The notes under the pieces are model-generated. The model was given only the letters and a program-made list of their open reading frames with translations, was not told where the DNA came from and made no database searches. Below are positions 1-7,404 of a stretch of DNA of 7,801 nt, in pieces (position 1 is the stretch's first letter; every line of letters begins with the position of its first letter). A program made the translations under genes and the position numbers. The stretch covers positions 1-7,801 of the forward strand of contig JAHEGL010000102.1 of NCBI GenBank assembly GCA_024645145.1, given 5' to 3'. This DNA is from Planktotalea sp. GTDB taxonomy: Bacteria > Pseudomonadota > Alphaproteobacteria > Rhodobacterales > Rhodobacteraceae.

Positions 1-1698
1 CCAGTCAGCTTTGTTCGGCTTGTAGTTTTTGCCAGCTTCAAACTCATCATTCAGATGTGCTTGAAACGCAGTTTTCATGTCCTCAATCTCGCCCTCAGGG
101 ATGAGACCGTCTTTCACCAAGCGCTCTGTATAAAGGCTCAGTGTGGTTTTGTGTGTTTTGATCTTTTTATACATGACGGGGTTTGTGAACATCGGTTCAT
201 CCCCTTCATTATGACCAAAGCGGCGGTAGCAAATGATGTCGATGACGACATCTTTGTGGAACTTCTGACGGAATTCAGTCGCAACTTTTGCCGCGTGCAC
301 AACAGCCTCTGGATCGTCGCCATTCACGTGGAAAATTGGTGATTCCACCACCAGCGCATTGTCTGTTGGGTATGGCGAAGAGCGTGAGAAATGTGGTGCC
401 GTCGTAAAGCCGATCTGGTTGTTCACAACGATATGCATGGTGCCGCCGGTCTTGTGACCGCGCAGGCCGGAAAGGGCGAAACACTCTGCCACGACGCCCT
501 GACCCGCAAAGGCCGCATCACCGTGGAGCAGGATTGGCATCACTTTGGTGCGCTCTTCATCGTTGAGCTGGTCCTGTTTCGCGCGAACCTTGCCGATCAC
601 CACAGGGTTCACTGCTTCAAGGTGCGAGGGGTTCGCGGTCAGCGAGAGATGAACAGAGTTGCCATCAAATTCGCGGTCGGAACTTGCGCCAAGGTGATAT
701 TTCACATCACCCGAACCGTCGACGTCTTCAGGTTTGAAGCTGCCGCCTTGGAACTCGTTGAAAATGGCGCGATACGGCTTGCTCATTACATTTGCCAGAA
801 CAGACAAACGGCCACGATGCGGCATGCCGATCACGATATCTTGGACGCCCAAAGCGCCGCCACGTTTGATGATTTGCTCCATCGCAGGGATCAGGCTTTC
901 GCCGCCATCAAGACCGAAGCGCTTCGTGCCCATGTATTTGACATGAAGGAATTTCTCAAAGCCCTCGGCTTCCACCATCTTGTTCAGGATCGCCTTGCGA
1001 CCTTCGCGTGAAAACTGGATTTCCTTGCCGAGACCCTCGATGCGTTCTTTGAGCCAGCTTGCCTGTTCAGGATCAGAAATATGCATGTATTGCAGCGCAA
1101 ATGTGCCGCAATAGGTGCGCTTCACGATATCCACGATCTGACGCATGGAGGCGATTTGCAGCCCCAACACGTTGTCGATGAAAATCGGGCGATCCATGTC
1201 CGCTTCGGTGAAGCCATAGGACTTTGCGTCCAGCTCAGGATGTTTGCTGGCTTCGCGCATGCCAAGCGGGTCCAGATCCGCAGCAAGGTGACCACGTATC
1301 CGGTAAGCTCGGATCAACATCAGCGCACGAATGGAATCTAGAACGGCGCGCTTGACGCTATCATCGCTGACCTCAACACCCGCGCTTGCGGCTTTGGTCT
1401 TGATTTTGTCGCCCGCGGCCTTGGCCTCCGGTTGCGCTGGCCATTGGCCATCAAGCGCGGCTGTCAGATCGTCATTCGGCATTGGCGGCCAATCTGCGCG
1501 CGCCCAAGAGGGGCCAGCAGCCTCTGCTTTCACGTCAAGATCGGTGTCGCCAAGCTGAGCAAAGAAGTCCTGCCACGCCGCATCAACCGCGTTCGGGTCA
1601 TTGGCGTATTGCGCATAAAGCTGCTCTAAATACTCGGCATTGTGGCCTTGCATGAAGCTGGATGCGTGAAACTGATCGTTCGATGATTGGTCGGTCAT
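1..1698 (-). CDS. sucA: 2-oxoglutarate dehydrogenase E1 component, N-terminal 566 residues (3' end outside window)
   Basis: Thiamine-diphosphate-dependent E1 subunit of the cytoplasmic 2-oxoglutarate dehydrogenase complex, which decarboxylates 2-oxoglutarate and passes the succinyl group to the lipoyl E2 (SucB). The frame is open for exactly 566 codons to the left edge; the family is usually about 950-1000 residues, so roughly 60% is present. It begins MTDQSSNDQFHASSF and has the E1 N-terminal peptide of the YLEQLYAQYANDP type. RIRGHLAADLDPLG lies at about 133-146. MPHRGRLSVLANV follows, with its histidine at 294, matching the active-site segment of E. coli SucA. HGDAAFAGQGVV starts at about 392 and is followed by NNQIGFTT, the thiamine-diphosphate/Mg binding region. 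The ATG at 1698 is preceded by GGGAGAG at good spacing. It lies 102 bp downstream of sucD on the same strand and is probably cotranscribed, with hairpins in the spacer. No lesion is seen in the part present. Confidence 0.97.
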   Translation of the reverse strand, partial: MTDQSSNDQFHASSFMQGHNAEYLEQLYAQYANDPNAVDAAWQDFFAQLGDTDLDVKAEAAGPSWARADWPPMPNDDLTAALDGQWPAQPEAKAAGDKIKTKAASAGVEVSDDSVKRAVLDSIRALMLIRAYRIRGHLAADLDPLGMREASKHPELDAKSYGFTEADMDRPIFIDNVLGLQIASMRQIVDIVKRTYCGTFALQYMHISDPEQASWLKERIEGLGKEIQFSREGRKAILNKMVEAEGFEKFLHVKYMGTKRFGLDGGESLIPAMEQIIKRGGALGVQDIVIGMPHRGRLSVLANVMSKPYRAIFNEFQGGSFKPEDVDGSGDVKYHLGASSDREFDGNSVHLSLTANPSHLEAVNPVVIGKVRAKQDQLNDEERTKVMPILLHGDAAFAGQGVVAECFALSGLRGHKTGGTMHIVVNNQIGFTTAPHFSRSSPYPTDNALVVESPIFHVNGDDPEAVVHAAKVATEFRQKFHKDVVIDIICYRRFGHNEGDEPMFTNPVMYKKIKTHKTTLSLYTERLVKDGLIPEGEIEDMKTAFQAHLNDEFEAGKNYKPNKADW

Positions 1699-1800
1699 TC
1701 TTGCTCTCCCATCGGGGGCCGTTTCTTGAATGCGGCCCTGAGTAGGGCCAAAACTTTTGAAGGCTTGGGCCAATTGGCCCAAGCGTTTGGTACTTGTTGG
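1699..1800 (-). promoter_or_regulatory. sucD-sucA spacer with three hairpins, two mutually exclusive
   Basis: In transcript order (right to left), 1763-1784 is a perfect 22-bp palindrome with half-site GCTTGGGCCAA. Next, 1734-1749 forms GGCCCT-ACTC-AGGGCC, a 6-bp stem with a four-base loop. Then 1716-1738 forms GGGCCG/CGGCCC with an 11-base loop. The second and third share bases 1734-1738 and cannot form together. The third sits just upstream of the sucA ribosome binding site at about 1705-1711. None is followed by a convincing U-tract, so a plain intrinsic terminator is unlikely. An RNA-processing or stability element setting SucA levels relative to SucCD, or a translational switch, is inference. 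The base pairing is seen directly. Confidence 0.5.
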
Positions 1801-2682
1801 TTAACCGATCGCTTCGATCACGGCTTCGCCCAATGTCGCGGGGCTGTCTGCCACCACAATACCAGCGGAACGCATGGCTTCGATCTTGTTTTCAGCACCG
1901 CCTTTGCCGCCCGCAACAATCGCGCCAGCGTGGCCCATACGGCGACCGGGAGGGGCGGTGCGGCCTGCGATGAAACCAGCTGTTGGCTTCCAACGACCCT
2001 TCTTCTTTTCATCCGCAAGGAACTGCGCTGCTTCTTCCTCAGCGGAGCCACCGATCTCACCGATCATGATGATGCTTGTTGTCTCAGGATCAGCCAAGAA
2101 CATCTCCAATACGTCGATATGCTCTGTGCCTTTGATAGGGTCACCGCCAATACCAACAGCAGAGGACTGACCAAGGCCAAGATCCGTCGTTTGTTTCACC
2201 GCTTCATACGTCAAGGTGCCGGAGCGTGAGACAACACCGCAAGACCCGCGCTTGTGAATGTGACCGGGCATAATGCCGATTTTGCATGCGTCGGGCGTGA
2301 TGACGCCTGGGCAGTTGGGGCCGATTAGGCGGCTTTTGCTACCTTCAAGTGCGCGCTGAACACGCATCATGTCGAGCACTGGAATGCCCTCAGTGATGCA
2401 CACAATCAATTCCATTTCAGCGTCAATCGCCTCAAGAATGGAATCCGCAGCGAAGGGCGGTGGAACATAAATCACTGATGCGTTCGCTTCGGTGACGTGC
2501 TTGGCTTCGTGCACAGAATTGAAAACAGGCAGGTTCAAATGTGTGCTGCCCCCTTTGCCAGGTGTCACGCCGCCAACCATTTTCGTGCCGTATTCGATCG
2601 CTTGTTCTGAGTGGAACGTGCCTTGCGAGCCGGTAAGACCCTGACAGATGACTTTTGTGTTTTCGTCTACGAGGACTGCCAT
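1801..2682 (-). CDS. sucD: succinyl-CoA synthetase (ADP/GDP-forming) alpha subunit
   Basis: Alpha subunit of succinate-CoA ligase, which with SucC interconverts succinyl-CoA and succinate with substrate-level NTP formation in the cytoplasm. It has 293 residues, close to the 289 of E. coli SucD. The N-terminal CoA-binding Rossmann domain carries [14 protein letters not shown] (about 14-27) and PGKGG (41-45). GPNCPGV lies at 121-127. The phosphorylated histidine is H251 in [17 protein letters not shown], and the glutamate in IGEIGG (about 207-212) matches the residue that supports it. The ATG at 2682 has AAGGAG about 8 bp upstream, overlapping the TAA stop (2696-2694) of the reconstructed upstream gene, which indicates operon organisation. 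The gene is intact and ends in TAA. It is separated from sucC by two small genes instead of following it directly. Confidence 0.98.
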   Translation of the reverse strand: MAVLVDENTKVICQGLTGSQGTFHSEQAIEYGTKMVGGVTPGKGGSTHLNLPVFNSVHEAKHVTEANASVIYVPPPFAADSILEAIDAEMELIVCITEGIPVLDMMRVQRALEGSKSRLIGPNCPGVITPDACKIGIMPGHIHKRGSCGVVSRSGTLTYEAVKQTTDLGLGQSSAVGIGGDPIKGTEHIDVLEMFLADPETTSIIMIGEIGGSAEEEAAQFLADEKKKGRWKPTAGFIAGRTAPPGRRMGHAGAIVAGGKGGAENKIEAMRSAGIVVADSPATLGEAVIEAIG

Positions 2683-2731
2683 TTTCTGGCTCCTTAATCT
2701 TTGAGTTCGGAGGGCAAAAGCCGCTCCACTG

Positions 2732-3220
2732 TCATGAATGTTTCGATGCCGTTGGACCCTTCACGGGTCCCGACGTGGACACTGCTATGCGGCGAGGGTT
2801 AAGCTGGCGCGCAGCGAGCACCTCAGTTCCTGTGGTGGATTGAAAGAAACTTGGGAGCGCGGCTGGGGTAACTATTCCTTGCTCCGTAAGTGCATCGACT
2901 GCGGTTTTTGCGGCTTGAACCGCGTGATCGCCGTCAAAAGCTACTTCGCATCGTCGATCTGTGCCGTCCGTCGCGGCGCGCCCATTTACAGGAGACGGTG
3001 CCGCGCTGGAAAACGGTTCTAGATCGTAAAATTTCCAGCGAACGCCATCTATTCCAAGACGTGCCGCAACTTTATCAACCGTCAATAAAGGAGAGAAACA
3101 ATGACTCGCAAAACCACGCATCGCTTTGGAGGGCACGGTTGTGCCTGCCGCCGCGACACTTGCAAAGCAGATGCTTGCAAGCTTGATGATGCTTTTTTGA
3201 AGCAAAGTGTTTCCCTTCAT
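2732..3220 (-). CDS. putative secreted protein of unknown function, apparently frameshifted near its 3' end
   Basis: I do not recognise a named family. From the ATG at 3220 the frame gives 162 residues. An n-region with lysines ([10 protein letters not shown]) and a hydrophobic stretch (about 11-25, ending SVAAAG) look like a Sec signal peptide. The mature part has cysteines C41 and C91 ([13 protein letters not shown]), possibly a disulfide, plus [19 protein letters not shown] and [13 protein letters not shown]. After V147 (codon 2782-2780) the frame turns unlike a protein and stops at 2732. The neighbouring frame from 2780 runs on for 28 codons as VHVGTREG, then [20 protein letters not shown], to a TAA at 2696-2694 that abuts the sucD ribosome binding site. 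Restoring one G in GTGTCC gives a continuous 175-residue protein, so the real gene probably spans 2694-3220. This is either a true mutation or a sequencing error. A TTG at 3265 overlaps the upstream gene and is less likely. The ribosome binding site of the ATG is weak. Confidence 0.75.
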   Translation of the reverse strand: MKGNTLLQKSIIKLASICFASVAAAGTTVPSKAMRGFASHCFSPLLTVDKVAARLGIDGVRWKFYDLEPFSSAAPSPVNGRAATDGTDRRCEVAFDGDHAVQAAKTAVDALTEQGIVTPAALPSFFQSTTGTEVLAARQLNPRRIAVSTSGPVKGPTASKHS

Positions 3221-3257
3221 GCCCTGTTTGGGCGGTTCTTTCGAGGCTGATAGACGT

Positions 3258-3461
3258 TTAGCCAATTAAGCCGTTGTTGTTCACGCCGAATGTTGTGCGA
3301 GGAGAGTTGATCATCTCACCGTTTGGCTGGTTTGGATCAAAGGGCAAATAGGGGTTTTGCGTTTGCGGGCCATTGCGTACCGGCAAGTTCGTCGTGTCGC
3401 GCGACATGCCGCATGCCGTCAAAGAACCGACAAGTGCGATTGCTACAATAATAAGTGTCAT
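3258..3461 (-). CDS. small putative lipoprotein, 67 residues
   Basis: A short N-terminal hydrophobic stretch (TLIIVAIALVGS, about 2-13) ends in a lipobox LTAC with C17, so lipidation and anchoring in the envelope are predicted. Residue +2 is glycine, not aspartate, which by the E. coli rule suggests outer-membrane sorting. The n-region lacks the usual lysine or arginine, a mild oddity. The mature 50 residues are rich in N, P, G and T (NPYLPFDPNQPNGEM, ending NNNGLIG) and look unstructured, with no catalytic motif. The ATG at 3461 lies only 6 bp after the sucC stop, and its ribosome binding site (AAAGGA, 3476-3471) is built from the last sucC codons, which suggests translational coupling. Function is unknown. 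It is an operon member placed between sucC and sucD. Confidence 0.8.
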   Translation of the reverse strand: MTLIIVAIALVGSLTACGMSRDTTNLPVRNGPQTQNPYLPFDPNQPNGEMINSPRTTFGVNNNGLIG

Positions 3462-3467
3462 AATGTT

Positions 3468-4664
3468 CTATCCTTTTACAGCTTTGACGATTTTCTGAGC
3501 ACCGTCTTTAAGATCATCCGCCGCGATAACGTCGACGTCTGAGTTGTTGATGATGGCTTTGCCTTCTTCCACGTTCGTGCCTTCAAGGCGGACAACAAGT
3601 GGGACCTTCAAGCCGACTTCTTTCACCGCAGCGACAACGCCTTCAGCGATAACATCGCAGCGCATGATACCGCCAAAGATGTTCACGAGTATGCCTTTGA
3701 CCTGCGGATCAGACGTGATGATTTTGAACGCTTCTGTAACCTTTTCTTTGGTCGCGCCGCCACCAACATCCAGGAAGTTCGCAGGCTCTGCGCCGTAGAG
3801 TTTGATGATGTCCATCGTTGCCATCGCAAGACCGGCACCGTTGACCATGCAGCCAATTTCGCCATCTAGCGCGATGTAGTTGAGGTCGTATTTAGATGCC
3901 TCAAGCTCTTTGCTGTCTTCTTCTGTTTCGTCGCGCAAAGCCATGATGTCCGCGTGGCGGTACAAAGCGTTGCCGTCGAAACCGACTTTTGCGTCGAGAA
4001 CCTTAAGATCGCCGGAACCTTCAAGCACGATCAACGGGTTGATCTCTAGCTGTTCCATGTCTTTTTCGACGAAGGCTTGGTAAAGTTGACGCATCAGTTT
4101 GACGCACTGTTTTACTTGCGCGCCTTTAAGACCGAGCTCAAATGCGATGCGACGACCGTGGAATGCTTGATACCCTGTTGCTGGATCAACAGAGAAGCTG
4201 ATGATCTTTTCAGGTGTGGATGCGGCCACTTCTTCGATGTCCATGCCGCCTTCTGTGGAACACACAAAAGAGATGCGGGATGTTTGACGGTCAACGAGCA
4301 GTGCGAGGTAAAGCTCTGCTTCGATATCTGAACCATCTTCAATATAAATGCGGTTCACTTGTTTGCCCGCAGGACCGGTCTGGTGTGTAACCAGTGTACG
4401 GCCAAGCATCTTCTTGGCTTCTTCGGCAGCCTCTGTTGCGGAGAAAGCAAGGCGCACGCCGCCTTTTTCGCCAGCGTCGGCTTCCTTGAAGGTGCCTTTG
4501 CCGCGACCACCTGCGTGGATCTGCGCTTTAACAACCCAAAGCGGGCCGTCCATCTCGCCAGCGGCTGTCTTTACATCTTCAGCTTTGAGCACTGCGCGGC
4601 CGTCAGAAACTGGCGCGCCGTAGCTCTTGAGCAGTGCCTTGGCTTGGTATTCGTGGATGTTCAT
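3468..4664 (-). CDS. sucC: succinyl-CoA synthetase (ADP/GDP-forming) beta subunit
   Basis: Beta subunit of succinate-CoA ligase. It carries the ATP-grasp nucleotide site and the succinate-binding part, and pairs with SucD. Length is 398 residues against 388 in E. coli. It begins [19 protein letters not shown]. The ATP-grasp domain shows [16 protein letters not shown] (44-59) and EINPLIV (207-213), which holds metal and nucleotide ligands. The C-terminal ligase domain has [13 protein letters not shown] (297-309) and [15 protein letters not shown] (328-342), the family signature. The ATG at 4664 has a modest GGAA upstream. It ends in TAG, directly followed by the small lipoprotein gene. It is the first gene after the mdh terminator, so its promoter should lie in 4665-4853, where a pair of identical palindromes suggests a dedicated regulator. 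Confidence 0.98.
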   Translation of the reverse strand: MNIHEYQAKALLKSYGAPVSDGRAVLKAEDVKTAAGEMDGPLWVVKAQIHAGGRGKGTFKEADAGEKGGVRLAFSATEAAEEAKKMLGRTLVTHQTGPAGKQVNRIYIEDGSDIEAELYLALLVDRQTSRISFVCSTEGGMDIEEVAASTPEKIISFSVDPATGYQAFHGRRIAFELGLKGAQVKQCVKLMRQLYQAFVEKDMEQLEINPLIVLEGSGDLKVLDAKVGFDGNALYRHADIMALRDETEEDSKELEASKYDLNYIALDGEIGCMVNGAGLAMATMDIIKLYGAEPANFLDVGGGATKEKVTEAFKIITSDPQVKGILVNIFGGIMRCDVIAEGVVAAVKEVGLKVPLVVRLEGTNVEEGKAIINNSDVDVIAADDLKDGAQKIVKAVKG

Positions 4665-4764
4665 GAGAAACGGTTCCGTCTTGCTTCTATTACTGGCGTC
4701 TATAGTCTGTGTATTAAGGCTAGATTAAACGATAAAATGCGGTGAGTGCGTTATTTCGTACATT

Positions 4765-4795
4765 TGTGATCACACGTAAATTTTCTGTGATCACA
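4765..4795. promoter_or_regulatory. tandem identical palindromes upstream of sucC, candidate operator
   Basis: The 10-bp perfect palindrome TGTGATCACA occurs at 4765-4774 and again at 4786-4795. Their centres are 21 bp apart, two turns of the helix, so two dimers would bind the same face. They lie 102-131 bp upstream of the sucC start, in the only spacer where I found this word. The regulator cannot be named from sequence; GntR-type (FadR/FCD) and other dimeric regulators use sites of this general shape. I see no convincing -35/-10 pair; TATAGA-like and TTTATC-like words lie between the sites and sucC. Confidence 0.5.
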
Positions 4796-4812
4796 AAAGT
4801 TTAGTGGATTGA

Positions 4813-4831
4813 AGGTTTCGCGACGAAACCT
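4813..4831. repeat. short perfect hairpin/inverted repeat in the mdh-sucC spacer
   Basis: AGGTTTCG and CGAAACCT form an 8-bp perfect stem around a 3-base loop (CGA). It lies between the mdh terminator and the tandem palindromes. No U-tract follows on either strand, so it does not look like a second intrinsic terminator. It could be a transcript-end stabiliser or another protein-binding site. Confidence 0.4.
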
Positions 4832-4853
4832 CCGGAAACGACTCATTGCACAC

Positions 4854-4882
4854 AAAAAAGCCCCAGAGGAAACCTCTGAGGC
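4854..4882 (-). terminator. Rho-independent terminator after mdh
   Basis: On the minus strand, GCCTCAGAGG and CCTCTGGGGC pair around a TTT loop (4860-4882). The stem has 9 pairs and one C-A mismatch. Six T residues (4859-4854) follow directly, then GTGTGC. It lies 26 bp beyond the mdh stop. It separates mdh from the sucC unit. Confidence 0.85.
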
Positions 4883-4907
4883 AATTTTCGTCGTTTTTTG
4901 GAAGATC

Positions 4908-5888
<981 letters not shown>

Positions 5889-5997
5889 TTAAATTTGGCG
5901 CATGGCTAGTGGTTTCTGCGCGTTGGCGCAAGTGTGCTGCGATGCAGCGTGAAAAATGTGATCGCTGGCAAGTATCAAAGCAGCGGGCTAAACTCAT

Positions 5998-6003
5998 AGG
6001 AAG
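5998..6003 (+). promoter_or_regulatory. ribosome binding site supporting the TTG start of the TSUP gene
   Basis: AGGAAG lies 9 bp before TTG at 6013. The alternative GTG at 6028 has only GAG immediately before it, too close to serve. This site decides the start. Confidence 0.5.
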
Positions 6004-6012
6004 TTTAGAAAA

Positions 6013-6780
6013 TTGAAAGGCCTCGAGGTGATCTGGGATCTGAGCTTTTTTGCGATCGCAGCCCCTGCGGTTGTCTTTGCGGGCATTTCCAAGGGCGGAT
6101 TTGGCTCTGGAGCGGCGTTTGCTTCAGCTTCGATTCTTGCGCTGGTCTTGCCGCCGGGACAGGCATTGGGGCTGATGTTGCCCTTGTTGATGCTGATTGA
6201 TGTTGCCACTTTAGTGCCCTATTGGCGCAAGTGGCATTGACCGTCGGCAAAGCTTTTGATCTTAGGTGGACTTCCGGGGATCATTATCGGTGCATTGCTC
6301 TACCGCGTCGCGAATGATGATGTGATCTGTTTTTTGATCGGCGTGATGTCTTTGTTGTTTGTTATTTGGCAATCTGCAAAAGCGCGCGGTTTGATCAAGA
6401 TTTCAGAGCGCCCGCTCAGTTACAAAGCCGGACTGCTTGCAGGGACAGCGGCTGGTTTTACCAGTTTTGTTAGCTATGCAGGTGGGCCACCTGTTGCGAT
6501 ATACATGTTGTCATTGAAATTGAGCAAAACGGAATATCAAGCCAACACTGTGCTGGTTTTCTGGATTGTGAATAGCTTGAAAGCGGCAGCTTATGCGTTT
6601 CTAGGTATCGTTACGCTAGATTTACTGTTGGTGGACCTTGTCCTCGCGCCCTTTGCATTGCTGGGCGCGTGGCTTGGCGTGAAAGCGCATTATCTGGTGC
6701 CTGAAAACCTGTTTTATGCAGTAACTTATGTTCTCTTAGCGATCACAGGCACCAAGCTGATTTTTGACGCGTTGACTTAA
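6013..6780 (+). pseudogene. TauE/SafE (TSUP) family membrane permease interrupted by an in-frame TGA
   Basis: Predicted inner-membrane permease of the TSUP (formerly DUF81) family, whose members move sulfonates, sulfite or other small organic anions. The substrate cannot be told here. The start is TTG at 6013 with AGGAAG 9 bp upstream; no ATG is available. The first 75 codons include FFAIAAPAVVFAGISKGGFG, the typical first TSUP helix and glycine motif, then ALGLMLPLLMLIDVATLVPYW. Codon 76 is TGA (6238-6240). The same frame then continues with PSAKLLILGGLPGIIIGALLY through several more hydrophobic helices to TAA at 6780. The whole is 255 codons, a normal family length. A tryptophan (TGG) at codon 76 is the simplest original state. 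Other genes here use TGG for tryptophan, so recoding is unlikely. The downstream part has no ATG or good ribosome binding site to restart. It is either a recent nonsense mutation or a base-call error. Confidence 0.8.
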
Positions 6781-7094
6781 GCGTCGTTGCCTGCGGTTGG
6801 CAAAACTTCGAGCACGGCTTCAAAACTTTGCCCCGATGCGACCAAGCAAGTGGTGCCGTTGGTCATTGTTACTGTGATGGTCCATGAACCAGTTTCTTGG
6901 GACGAAAACGTTTCCATTACAGAATTGTTTGCACCAATCCCGATGGATTGTCGTGCTTCGCCATATTTGTTGGCCAATCGCTCCACCACAATGTCGCGGG
7001 GTGCGCAGTTGCGCATGTTTTGAGCAAAGCCTGTTGTGGCTGCGAGTGCAAGAATTCCAAATCCGAGCGCACCAATAATCATTTGTTTATTCAT
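6777..7094 (-). CDS. small secreted protein with two cysteines, function unknown
   Basis: 105 residues. A clear Sec signal peptide (MNKQMIIGALGFGILALAATTGFAQ, given here in two parts: charged start MNKQ, hydrophobic about 5-20, likely cleavage after GFA or GFAQ) predicts a periplasmic protein of about 80 residues. The mature part has C30 (RNCAPRD) and C83 (GTTCLVASG), well placed for one disulfide. In between lie IVVERLANKYGEARQSIGIG and a beta-type stretch GSWTITVTMTNG. No catalytic motif is visible. It resembles small hypothetical proteins I associate with Rhodobacteraceae, but I cannot assign a role. The ATG at 7094 has AAGGA about 8 bp upstream. Its TAA overlaps the TAA of the convergent TSUP gene within TTAA at 6777-6780, leaving no terminator between them. 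Confidence 0.85.
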   Translation of the reverse strand: MNKQMIIGALGFGILALAATTGFAQNMRNCAPRDIVVERLANKYGEARQSIGIGANNSVMETFSSQETGSWTITVTMTNGTTCLVASGQSFEAVLEVLPTAGNDA

Positions 7095-7404
7095 AGCGTC
7101 ATCCTTTTGAAAATGGCGCTGAATTCGCGTCCAAATGTGAGAGGAGGCGCGCCAATTTGATCATTTGCTCGATCTTACAAAGCGCCCCTAACCTGGAGGT
7201 TTTTGAGAACGCTTCAGTAAGATCGATGAAAACAAGCATGGCTGCGCAGTTGTATAGGTAAGGTTAAAGCACCGTACGTTCTGCGCGGGCTAGAGTGGAT
7301 TTTAGCTATTTTTGCTGCGCCGCGGCATTTTTGGCTTGAATGAAGTGGAAATAAATGCGCATCGTCACGCAACTTTATTACAAGCCCACAGACAGGACCC
7401 TCTC
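7095..7404. other. 310-bp divergent intergenic region
   Basis: No credible coding frame is seen. It must carry the promoters of the small secreted-protein gene (leftward) and the CitE-like gene (rightward). The inverted repeat at 7169-7226 is its only strong structure. AT-rich words such as TTTTAGCTATTTTT (about 7300) and GGAAATAAATG (about 7347) could belong to the rightward promoter, but no clean -35/-10 pair is evident. Confidence 0.5.
7169..7226. repeat. long interrupted inverted repeat
   Basis: TCGATCTTAC (7169-7178) is the exact reverse complement of GTAAGATCGA (7217-7226). Inside, AAGCG (7180-7184) pairs with CGCTT (7210-7214). Together they form a 15-bp stem with a small internal loop and a 25-base terminal loop containing CCTGGAGG. 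No U-tract follows on either strand. It lies about 75 bp upstream of the leftward gene and 178 bp upstream of the rightward one. It could be a leader-RNA hairpin, two operator half-sites or a small dispersed repeat. Confidence 0.5.

Noticed and set aside
391..1011. 206-codon open frame on the plus strand
   Set aside because: It lies wholly antisense to sucA, whose translation here shows conserved active-site motifs. Its own product shows no domain.
1763..1784. Rho-independent terminator ending the transcript after sucD
   Set aside because: The stem is strong, but the minus-strand sequence after it (CTTCAAAAGTTTT) lacks an immediate U-tract, and sucA follows closely on the same strand.
1687..2229. 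180-codon open frame on the plus strand
   Set aside because: It is antisense to the 3' half of sucD and across the sucD-sucA spacer, and its product has no recognisable features.
3221..3265. Upstream TTG start adding 15 residues to the secreted-protein gene
   Set aside because: It overlaps the lipoprotein gene and puts a charged, proline-containing stretch before the signal peptide. The ATG at 3220 gives a normal signal peptide.
4765..4795. CRP-type binding sites
   Set aside because: CRP sites are TGTGA-N6-TCACA. Here the half-sites meet without a spacer (TGTGATCACA), so the geometry does not fit.
5936..5967. Small inverted repeats in the mdh/TSUP divergent spacer (GCTGC-GAT-GCAGC, and CAGCG paired with CGCTG)
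   Set aside because: Only 5-bp stems; expected by chance in a spacer of this composition.
6238..6240. TGA read as tryptophan (alternative genetic code) or selenocysteine
   Set aside because: Intact genes nearby use TGG for tryptophan, the lineage uses the standard code, and TSUP proteins are not selenoproteins. No selenocysteine-insertion hairpin was sought in detail, but the nonsense or error explanation is simpler.
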